Positions 1 through 8,158 of a stretch of DNA of 11,632 nucleotides are shown one piece after another. Under the pieces are notes generated by a model that was not told the origin of the DNA, made no database searches, and saw only the letters and a list, made by a program, of their open reading frames with translations. The position numbers and the translations under genes are program-made. How positions within the stretch are numbered: position 1 is the stretch's first letter; each line of letters opens with the position of its first letter. The stretch comes from Candidatus Zipacnadia bacterium (lineage in GTDB: Bacteria > Armatimonadota > Zipacnadia > Zipacnadales > UBA5352), in assembly GCA_029820915.1 (NCBI GenBank), contig JALGUI010000047.1, forward strand, positions 2,916-14,547, written 5' to 3'.

Positions 1-49
1 GGGACAGGAAGGACAGCGCTCAGGAACGGAACGCTGCGGAGGTGCCGAA

Positions 50-1669
50 ATGCGCATGCTTGGATGGACGACGGCAACGCTTCTCCTCATGGTCATGCTT
101 GCCGGCTGCGGAGGCGGTGGTGGGGACGCCCTCGTTCCCGCTCCAGGCGCGCCCGGCGGAGGTGACGGCACGGCCGGAACCCTCGAGATCGGGCCGATGG
201 TCATCAGGCCTGCCAGCACCGCGAACTTCGTCGCGCAGAACATGCCCAACGACGCCGGCAACTGCGCCTTCGCGGCGCTCTACGGCGCCACCATCGACTA
301 CCTCGCGTCGCAGGCGCTGCTGGACCGCATCGTCTTTTCCAGCGAGCGCGACAGCTTCCATGACATCTGGGTCTGCGACCTCGATGGCAGCAACCTGACG
401 CAGCTCACCAACAACGGCGCCTCGGAGAGTGGGCCGGAGTGGTCGCCGGACGGCACGAAGATCACCTTCTATCGCCAGTGGCCGGCCAGCGACTACGAGA
501 TCATGACCATGAGGGCAGACGGGTCGTCCATCACCGCCGTGACCAACAACACAGACGATGACCACTACCCCACCTGGTCTCCCGACGGGCGCATGATCGC
601 GTTCATGACCGACCGCGACGGGAACGAAGAGATCTACACGATGTACGAGAACGGGGACGACCCCGTCAACCTCACCAACCACGCGAACAAGGACTACGTC
701 CCCGACTGGTCGCCGGACGAGAGCAACCCGGACATCGTGTGGGCGACGCGCCGCGATGGACACTACGAGGTCTACAAGATGGATGACGACGGCAGCAACC
801 CCACACGGTTGACGAACGGCACGCATGACTCCTATGACCCGACCTGGAACGCCACGGGCTCGATGATCGCCTGGTCGAAATGGATGGGCAGCGGCTACGA
901 CATCTTCCAGATGAGTTCCTCGGGCGCCAACCAGCGCAACTTCACTCGCCACACGTGCGGCGGGCAAACGCCGGCGTACTCCAGCGATGGCCGGTGGATC
1001 GCCTTCCGGTCCCCCCGGGGCGCGGCGAAGAACGACATCTGGCTCCAGCAGACCGATGCTCCCTACCATGCCTTCCAGGTTACGGATGACCCCGAGACCG
1101 ACACGGCCCCGAACCTCGGGAGCCCGACGATGCAGACCGAGCGCGTGCTGATCGGACCCAACGGCTCCGACTGGGGCGGCCTTGACCCGATCTGGACCAA
1201 GGCCTCCGCAGGCATTGTGGCCTTCGACGGGGACGGCTACCGCAACTTCGTCCGCATCGGGGTGCGTCCCGGGGATCTCGACACCCTCGATGTGTCGCCC
1301 ATGGCGAGCACTGGCTGGGACCTGTGCGGCGTGCTCGTTGAGGCGGCCGAGATCGTCAACCTGAAGCAGGATGCCGGCCGCGGCCTCGAGCCGACGACCT
1401 GGCTGTTCGACGCCCATGACCCCGGCGCGGCGCTGCTCTACTTCAACGCCGACACCGGCAAGCTGGTCTCGGTGCTGCTGGCGCAGGACAGCGTCTACCC
1501 CTCCGCCGCGGGCGCAGGCGGCGCCATCTGCCAGTCGGTGGAGGGTGAGGGGCTCGTCATCCAGGGCCGGTTCAGCGCCGTCTATGACGCGCAGGGCGAC
1601 CTCGTCGCGAGCGACGGCGCCACGCGCGTGGTACTGAGCGCCGCCGGCGAGGTCGTGAGCGCGAACTGA
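50..1669 (+). CDS. PD40/TolB-like six-bladed propeller lipoprotein, paralogue 1
   Basis: Predicted lipid-anchored envelope protein of 539 aa. The start has GGAGG at 38-42, seven bases upstream. A hydrophobic stretch (about residues 5-16) ends in lipobox L17-A18-G19-C20, so Cys20 should be lipidated; a Gly-rich tether follows. Residues 45-98 carry a motif shared by all three paralogues (IGPM, RPAST, then SQALLDRIVF). Six PD40-type repeats follow at roughly 94-137, 138-182, 183-228, 229-272, 273-316 and 317-365, recognised by recurring D-x-D-G-S/N, L-T-N and W-S-P-D-G. Residues 366-539 form a beta-rich C-terminal domain opening with GPNGSDWGG, which I do not recognise. PD40 blades occur in TolB and in secreted propellers, where they bind proteins or ligands; the actual ligand is unknown. 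No tol-pal genes are adjacent. I am sure of the family and anchor but not the function. Confidence 0.9.
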   Translation: MRMLGWTTATLLLMVMLAGCGGGGGDALVPAPGAPGGGDGTAGTLEIGPMVIRPASTANFVAQNMPNDAGNCAFAALYGATIDYLASQALLDRIVFSSERDSFHDIWVCDLDGSNLTQLTNNGASESGPEWSPDGTKITFYRQWPASDYEIMTMRADGSSITAVTNNTDDDHYPTWSPDGRMIAFMTDRDGNEEIYTMYENGDDPVNLTNHANKDYVPDWSPDESNPDIVWATRRDGHYEVYKMDDDGSNPTRLTNGTHDSYDPTWNATGSMIAWSKWMGSGYDIFQMSSSGANQRNFTRHTCGGQTPAYSSDGRWIAFRSPRGAAKNDIWLQQTDAPYHAFQVTDDPETDTAPNLGSPTMQTERVLIGPNGSDWGGLDPIWTKASAGIVAFDGDGYRNFVRIGVRPGDLDTLDVSPMASTGWDLCGVLVEAAEIVNLKQDAGRGLEPTTWLFDAHDPGAALLYFNADTGKLVSVLLAQDSVYPSAAGAGGAICQSVEGEGLVIQGRFSAVYDAQGDLVASDGATRVVLSAAGEVVSAN

Positions 1670-1679
1670 GGCCTCAGTT
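1664..1679. repeat. Perfect 16-bp palindrome across a stop codon
   Basis: AACTGAGGCCTCAGTT reads identically on both strands and contains the TGA stop (1667-1669) of the first lipoprotein gene. Its right half can instead pair further downstream: GGCCTC 1670-1675 with GAGGCC 1684-1689 across an 8-nt loop. It could be a dimeric protein site or part of the 3' end structure. The symmetry is plain in the sequence; the role is unknown. Confidence 0.6.
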
Positions 1680-1714
1680 GTCGGAGGCCACCACGTCGGC
1701 CCGTACCGCCGAAG

Positions 1715-1739
1715 CGGCCGGCCCCCCACGGGCCGGCCG
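1715..1739 (+). terminator. GC-rich hairpin after lipoprotein 1, terminator-like without a T tract
   Basis: CGGCCGGCCC (1715-1724) and GGGCCGGCCG (1730-1739) form a perfect 10-bp all-GC stem around the 5-nt loop CCCAC. No run of T follows, so it is not a canonical intrinsic terminator. It may cause pausing or weak termination, or protect the 3' end. The remaining gap up to 1843 shows no convincing promoter, so the second lipoprotein gene may depend partly on readthrough. Confidence 0.45.
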
Positions 1740-1843
1740 TCGCGGTCTGTGGCAGGAGAGCGCACGCGCGACCGGGAAGCATGGGGTAGTCATCGGCGGC
1801 GCACTGCCGCGACCGCGCGGCGGCGACGCCTGCTCCGGTCATC

Positions 1844-1850
1844 GGGAGGG
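1844..1850 (+). promoter_or_regulatory. Ribosome binding site fixing the start of lipoprotein 2
   Basis: GGGAGGG lies six bases before ATG 1857. The reading frame is open upstream to an ATG at 1749, but that would place 36 Arg-rich residues ahead of a complete lipoprotein signal peptide. The ribosome binding site and signal peptide together choose 1857. Confidence 0.8.
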
Positions 1851-1856
1851 TCCGCG

Positions 1857-3449
1857 ATGCGCACGATCGTCTGGCTCGTGACCACGGTGTCTGTAGCCCT
1901 TACGCTCGCCGGCTGCGGCGGAGTTGCCCCACCGACCTCCGAGCCCGGCCCGCCCGCGCTCACCGAGACGCTCGAGGTCGGGCCGATGCTCATCCGCCCG
2001 GCCAGCACCGCCGGCTTCGTGGCCCAGAACATCGACAGCGAGGGCACGGCGTCCTTCGCCGCCCTCTACGGCGCGCAGATCAACTACCTGGCCGCGCAGG
2101 CGCTGCTCGATCGCATCGTGTTCAGCAGCATGCGCGACGGGTTCTCCGACATCTGGGTCTGCCACCTCGATGGCAGCGATCTCGTCCAGTTCACGAACAA
2201 CGCCGCCTCCGACATGCGACCGCAGTGGTCACCCGACGGCGCCAGGATCGTGTTCGATCGCAAGTGGGCCGGGCAGGACCGCGAGATCATGATCATGAAC
2301 GCCGACGGCTCGAGCATCCACGCCGTGACCTCGAACACCGTGGACGAGCGCGACCCGTGCTGGGCGCCCGAGGGCCGGCGCCTGGCCTTTGAGTCCTTCG
2401 GGCCGGGCGACTGGGAGATCTTCACCGTGTACGACGATGGCATCGCCCAGATGAACCTCACCAACAACGCCGCCAGCGACACCGGGGCGGCCTGGTCGCC
2501 CAGCCGAGCCGATCCGGATATCCTCTTCGCATCGGACCGGGCGGGCGACAGCGAGATCTACCGGATGGACGAGGACGGCACGAACGTGACGGCGGTGACC
2601 GCCAACTCGTGGCAGGACTATCGTCCCGCGTGGCGTCACGACGCCCTGGAGATCGCCTGGGACGCGGAGCTGAGCGTCGGGCGCGAGATCGTCATAAAGA
2701 GCGCCGCCGGCGGCGCCATGCGCAACTTCTCAGCGTCCTCCGACTCAGACTCCGAGCCGTCGTGGTCCAGCGACGGCAAGTGGATCGCCTATGCCAGCCT
2801 GGATATCCCCAACATCGATGTCCGCCTGCAGCAGACCCAACCTCCGCACGCCGTGTTCAGGCTGACGACCGTGGGCGCCGTGGACGAAGCGCCCGACCTG
2901 GGCAGCCCGACCATGCAGGTGGAGCGTGTGCTGATCGGCCCGAACGGCTCCGACTGGGGCGGCAACGACCCGGTCTGGTCCAGCGCCTACGCGGGCATCG
3001 TGGCCTTCGACAACCGCGGCTACCTCAACTTCGTGCGCATCGGCATCGCCGCCGCTGACGTCTCAAGCCTGCAGTTCACGCCGATGGGGAACACCGGGCT
3101 GTTCAACGCCGGAGTGGCCGTGGAGGCGGACCAGATCGTGAACCTGCGCGAAGACGCCGGCCGCGGCCGTCAGCCCACGGTCTGGAACCTCAGCCCGCTG
3201 AACGCCGGCGCGGCGCTGCTCTACTTCGACGCCCTCACGGGCAAGCTCGCGTCGGTCCTGGTCTCGCGCGACGTGGTGTACCCCAGCGCGTCCGGCGCCT
3301 CAGCGGCGACGCAGTCGGTGCAGGGCGATCGCGTCGTCGTCGAGGGCGCCTTCAGCGCCGTGTTCGATGGTGACGGCCGCAACATCGCGCCCGGCGGCGC
3401 ACGCCGCGTCACTCTGGACCGCGACGGCCGCCTCGTTGCCGTGGACTGA
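1857..3449 (+). CDS. PD40/TolB-like six-bladed propeller lipoprotein, paralogue 2
   Basis: Predicted lipoprotein of 530 aa from ATG 1857, with a hydrophobic segment and lipobox L17-A18-G19-C20. The shared motif (VGPMLIRPASTAGF) lies at 41-54. Six PD40 blades run from about 87 to 357; blade 4 (about 222-265) and blade 5 have lost the W-S-P-D-G signature (PAWRHDALE), making them the most degenerate blades in the array. The C-terminal domain (358-530) opens with GPNGSDWGG and keeps a block with NFVRIG, IVNL and DAGRG. Blade 2 is closest to that of paralogue 3, while blades 3-5 are the outlier of the three. It sits 187 nt after paralogue 1 and 62 nt before paralogue 3. Envelope location is well supported; ligand and role are unknown. 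Confidence 0.9.
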   Translation: MRTIVWLVTTVSVALTLAGCGGVAPPTSEPGPPALTETLEVGPMLIRPASTAGFVAQNIDSEGTASFAALYGAQINYLAAQALLDRIVFSSMRDGFSDIWVCHLDGSDLVQFTNNAASDMRPQWSPDGARIVFDRKWAGQDREIMIMNADGSSIHAVTSNTVDERDPCWAPEGRRLAFESFGPGDWEIFTVYDDGIAQMNLTNNAASDTGAAWSPSRADPDILFASDRAGDSEIYRMDEDGTNVTAVTANSWQDYRPAWRHDALEIAWDAELSVGREIVIKSAAGGAMRNFSASSDSDSEPSWSSDGKWIAYASLDIPNIDVRLQQTQPPHAVFRLTTVGAVDEAPDLGSPTMQVERVLIGPNGSDWGGNDPVWSSAYAGIVAFDNRGYLNFVRIGIAAADVSSLQFTPMGNTGLFNAGVAVEADQIVNLREDAGRGRQPTVWNLSPLNAGAALLYFDALTGKLASVLVSRDVVYPSASGASAATQSVQGDRVVVEGAFSAVFDGDGRNIAPGGARRVTLDRDGRLVAVD

Positions 3450-3499
3450 CGCGCAGTGGGATGGACCGCAGGCGATACCTGATCACCATGCTCGGCCGT

Positions 3500-3506
3500 G
3501 AGGTGA
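3500..3506 (+). promoter_or_regulatory. Ribosome binding site fixing a GTG start for lipoprotein 3
   Basis: GAGGTGA lies five bases before GTG 3512. In-frame ATGs at 3461 and 3488 have no comparable site and would add 17 or 8 residues, several charged, before the signal peptide. Starting at 3512 gives 529 aa, one fewer than its neighbour, with motifs in nearly the same positions. Confidence 0.7.
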
Positions 3507-3511
3507 AGACC

Positions 3512-5101
3512 GTGAGTTGGAGGACTGTCGCCATCCTGATCGTGATGGCACTCGCGCTCATTGTCGGCGGCTGTGGAGGAGGCATCGGTCCCCCGCTCCC
3601 GCCCGGCGCCGGTCAGGGCGAGATGCTGGCGATCGGGCCGATGCTGGTGCGGCCGGCCAGCACCGCGGGCTTCACGACGCAGAGCATCCCGAGCACCGGC
3701 GGCACCCGGTTCGTGGCCCTCCACGGCGCCCGGATCAACTACATGGCCTCCCAGGCGCTGCTCGACCGCCTCGTCTTCGCCAGCTCGCGCGCGGGCACGT
3801 ACAGCATCTTCGTGTGCGACCTCGACGGCAGCAATGTCGTGCAGCTCACCAGCAACGCCGCGCAGGAGTTCCACCCCGAGTGGTCTCCCGACGGGACGCG
3901 CATCGTCTTCGACCGCGCGTGGAGCGGGCAGGACGCGGAGATAATCGTCATGAACGCCGACGGCTCGGGGATCGCGGCGCTGACGAACAACGCCGATGAG
4001 GACGAGGACCCGACGTGGTCACCCGACGGCAGGCGGATTGCCTTCCAGAGCGATCGCGACGGCAACGAGGAGATCTACAGGATGTACGCCGACGGGAGCC
4101 ATCAGACGAACCTGACCGGCCACGCGAGCATGGATCGACACCCGGCCTGGTCGCCGGGAGCGAGCAACCAGAAGATCGCGTGGGCGACCGGCAGGCACGG
4201 GCCGTTCGAGATCTACACCATGAACCCCGATGGCACCGGCCCGACGCGCCTGACCAACGACACCTTCACGGACTACGGCCCAGCGTGGTCGCCCAACGCC
4301 GCGCAACTGGCCTGTGGCAGCATGCGCGGGAACTGGGAGGTCTACGTGATGACCTCCAGCGGGGCGCACCAGCGCAACTTCTCGGGGAGTCCGGCCGCCG
4401 ACGACGGTCCATCGTACTCGACCGACGGCCGGTGGATCGCCTTCGGCAGCGACCGGGCCGGGGTCTACACCATCTACCTTCAGCAGACCGATCCGCCCTA
4501 CGCCGCCTTCTGCGTCACCGGTGCGAGCTCGTTCAACGTACTGCCGGACCTGGGCAGCCCGACCATGCAGACCGAGCGCGTGCTCGTCGGGCCCTCGGGC
4601 TCAGACTGGGGCGGCCTCGACCCGCTGTGGTCGAGCGCCGACGCGGGCATCGTCGCGTTCGGCGGAGAGGGCTACCTGAACTTCGTGCGCATCGGCATCC
4701 GCGCTGCCGACCTGGGCTCGCTTACCGTTGAGCCACTGGACGTCAGCGGCTGGGACCTGGTCGGCGTGGTCGTCGAGGCCAATGAGATCGTGAACCTGCG
4801 CGAGGACGCCGGCCGGGGCCGTGACCCGACGGTGTGGCAGCTCGACCCGCTCGACCCCGGCGCAGTCGTCATGTTCTTCGACACCGACGATGGCTCGCTT
4901 CAGTCCGTGCTCGCCGTGGACGACGCGGTCTACCCGAGCGGATCGGGCGCCACAAGCGTCGTGCAGCAGCGCACAGAGGGCGGGCGCCTGGTCGTCGAGG
5001 GCAGCTTCAGCACGGTGTTCGATGGCGAGGGCAACCGCGTTGCGGCGGACGCCTCGGCGGTCACGATCAGCGCCGAAGGAGGCGTTGTGAGCGCCGAGTA
5101 G
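3512..5101 (+). CDS. PD40/TolB-like six-bladed propeller lipoprotein, paralogue 3
   Basis: Predicted lipoprotein of 529 aa from GTG 3512 (546 aa if started at ATG 3461). A hydrophobic core (6-18) leads to lipobox V18-G19-G20-C21, slightly off consensus at -2 but allowed, and then a Gly/Pro-rich tether. The shared motif IGPMLVRPASTAGF lies at 41-54. Six PD40 blades (about 87-356) carry clear W-S-P-D-G signatures in blades 1 and 2, a variant in blades 3 and 4 (WSPGAS, WSPNAA), and SSSGAHQRNF-like sequence in blade 5. The C-terminal domain (357-529) matches the other two, with GSDWGG, NFVRIGI, IVNLREDAGRG and VVEGSFSTVFDG. Cys102 in blade 1 (VCDLDGS) is conserved in all three paralogues. A hairpin at 5123-5160 closes the array. 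The function is unknown; an envelope sensor, binding or scaffold role is inference. Confidence 0.9.
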   Translation: MSWRTVAILIVMALALIVGGCGGGIGPPLPPGAGQGEMLAIGPMLVRPASTAGFTTQSIPSTGGTRFVALHGARINYMASQALLDRLVFASSRAGTYSIFVCDLDGSNVVQLTSNAAQEFHPEWSPDGTRIVFDRAWSGQDAEIIVMNADGSGIAALTNNADEDEDPTWSPDGRRIAFQSDRDGNEEIYRMYADGSHQTNLTGHASMDRHPAWSPGASNQKIAWATGRHGPFEIYTMNPDGTGPTRLTNDTFTDYGPAWSPNAAQLACGSMRGNWEVYVMTSSGAHQRNFSGSPAADDGPSYSTDGRWIAFGSDRAGVYTIYLQQTDPPYAAFCVTGASSFNVLPDLGSPTMQTERVLVGPSGSDWGGLDPLWSSADAGIVAFGGEGYLNFVRIGIRAADLGSLTVEPLDVSGWDLVGVVVEANEIVNLREDAGRGRDPTVWQLDPLDPGAVVMFFDTDDGSLQSVLAVDDAVYPSGSGATSVVQQRTEGGRLVVEGSFSTVFDGEGNRVAADASAVTISAEGGVVSAE

Positions 5102-5122
5102 ACGCACCTCGCGGACTCGGTC

Positions 5123-5160
5123 TCAGGCGCGGCTCGGACGCGGATCCGGGCCGCGCCTGA
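5123..5160 (+). terminator. Hairpin after lipoprotein 3, probable transcription end
   Basis: TCAGGCGCGGC (5123-5133) pairs perfectly with GCCGCGCCTGA (5150-5160) in an 11-bp stem. The 16-nt apical region can add an inner stem, CGGA 5135-5138 with TCCG 5145-5148. No T tract follows. Its place 21 nt after the last lipoprotein stop and before the gyrA promoter supports a boundary role. Confidence 0.55.
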
Positions 5161-5207
5161 CGCGTATTGGAGGCCGGGTAACCGAATCGGCGGAATCGCC
5201 CCGAAAC

Positions 5208-5235
5208 GGCCCCATAGAGGCCCGTAGCGGCCCGT
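5208..5235. promoter_or_regulatory. Three GGCCC motifs in helical phase upstream of the gyrA promoter
   Basis: GGCCC begins at 5208, 5219 and 5229, spacings of 11 and 10 bp; the last two extend to GGCCCGT. The cluster ends 7 bp before the -35 element. One-turn spacing would put all three on one face of the DNA, as an activator or a supercoiling-sensitive factor would need. Chance in GC-rich DNA is possible. Confidence 0.35.
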
Positions 5236-5242
5236 TCCGACG

Positions 5243-5271
5243 TTGACGACAGGCCGCGAATGATGTATACT
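5243..5271 (+). promoter_or_regulatory. Housekeeping sigma-type promoter of gyrA
   Basis: The -35 TTGACG (5243-5248) and -10 TATACT (5266-5271) are separated by exactly 17 bp. Each matches the sigma-70 consensus at five of six bases, and the -10 lies in a local AT-rich patch (5259-5276) unlike its surroundings. A start near 5277-5278 leaves a leader of about 77 nt before gyrA. Confidence 0.85.
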
Positions 5272-5275
5272 TAGA

Positions 5276-5314
5276 TGTCCCCGAAAGGACACCCTCAGAG
5301 CGTCTTCCGGACGC
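5276..5314 (+). other. Two small hairpins in the gyrA leader
   Basis: TGTCC (5276-5280) and GGACA (5287-5291) form a 5-bp stem at the predicted 5' end of the mRNA. GCGTC (5300-5304) and GACGC (5310-5314) form a second around TTCCG. A 5'-terminal stem can stabilise an mRNA, but both are short. The ribosome binding site GGGAG (5344-5348) lies outside them. Confidence 0.35.
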
Positions 5315-5354
5315 CCCGAATCGCACACTTAGCAGCACTCACAGGGAGCTACTC

Positions 5355-7826
<2,472 letters not shown>

Positions 7827-7846
7827 CCCGTGCCGCATGACATGCC

Positions 7847-7887
7847 ACGGGCACCCCGGCGCACCGCGCCGGGGTGCCCGTTTGTTC
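7847..7887 (+). terminator. Strong intrinsic terminator of gyrA
   Basis: A perfect 15-bp GC-rich stem pairs 7848-7862 (CGGGCACCCCGGCGC) with 7866-7880 around the loop ACC, plus an A-T pair at 7847/7881. The run TTTGTT follows at 7881-7886. It starts 21 nt after the gyrA stop and is the most canonical terminator in the window, separating gyrA from nrdJ. Confidence 0.92.
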
Positions 7888-7981
7888 CCGGCCGCGCCCC
7901 ATGTGTCTGAAGGGAAGGGCGACCTGCGCGACGTATCCTCCGACAGCCGCACCGTGCGTTCGCGCCGGTCGCAAGCGGCCC

Positions 7982-8002
7982 GGCCACCGAATCGGGCCAC
8001 CG
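7982..8002. repeat. GGCCACCG direct repeat next to the nrdJ -35 element
   Basis: GGCCACCG occurs at 7982-7989 and again at 7995-8002, ending 2 bp before the -35 hexamer. GGCCCG 7977-7982 and CGGGCC 7993-7998 also overlap it as a 6-bp inverted repeat. The position suits an operator, but no regulator can be named and it does not resemble an NrdR box. The upstream bases 7888-7976 show nothing I can assign. Confidence 0.35.
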
Positions 8003-8004
8003 CC

Positions 8005-8033
8005 TTGACTCAGCGCGGGCTATGGAATACCTT
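8005..8033 (+). promoter_or_regulatory. Probable promoter of nrdJ
   Basis: TTGACT (8005-8010, five of six consensus bases) and TACCTT (8028-8033, three of six) are 17 bp apart. The stretch 8021-8034 is the most AT-rich part of the gap after the terminator. Transcription near 8040 would give a leader of about 120 nt. The weak -10 could mean a regulated promoter. Confidence 0.55.
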
Positions 8034-8086
8034 GCAGTGAGGCGCAGCTTTCCTGGCGGAAACCTGCCCAGACATGCACCGGACCC

Positions 8087-8130
8087 ATCCTGGCACGCGG
8101 GGGTGGCGCTTCCTTGCGCGAGTGCCGGAT
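8087..8130 (+). other. Hairpin in the nrdJ leader
   Basis: ATCC (8087-8090) and GGCAC (8092-8096) pair with GTGCC (8122-8126) and GGAT (8127-8130), a 9-bp stem with one bulged T at 8091. It encloses GCGC 8106-8109 paired with GCGC 8116-8119. It ends 17 nt before the GGAGG at 8148-8152. It is not a recognisable cobalamin aptamer; it might modulate translation. Confidence 0.4.
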
Positions 8131-8158
8131 CCAGCGAGACCCATGACGGAGGCTGTCG

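Noticed and set aside
20..1765. Open reading frame of 581 codons on the - strand
   Set aside because: Antisense to the first lipoprotein gene, whose propeller repeats and lipobox prove the + strand frame.
1749..1856. Upstream start adding 36 residues to lipoprotein 2
   Set aside because: The extension is Arg-rich and would bury the lipoprotein signal peptide; the strong GGGAGGG site supports ATG 1857.
3461..3511. Upstream ATG starts for lipoprotein 3
   Set aside because: No good ribosome binding site precedes 3461 or 3488, whereas GAGGTGA precedes GTG 3512 and gives a length matching its neighbour. The longer form remains possible.
50..5101. True TolB of the Tol-Pal system
   Set aside because: The proteins are lipoproteins with a different C-terminal domain, lack the TolB N-terminal domain, occur in triplicate, and have no tolQRA or pal neighbours.
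8034..8158. Cobalamin riboswitch in the nrdJ leader
   Set aside because: The stretch GGAAACCTGCCC near 8058-8069 resembles the conserved 3' part of the aptamer, but the GGTGAA core and the GCCACTG box are missing and the leader after the promoter is too short.
7881..8158. NrdR boxes
   Set aside because: No pair of AT-rich ACACNATATATNGTGT-like palindromes is present in this GC-rich gap.
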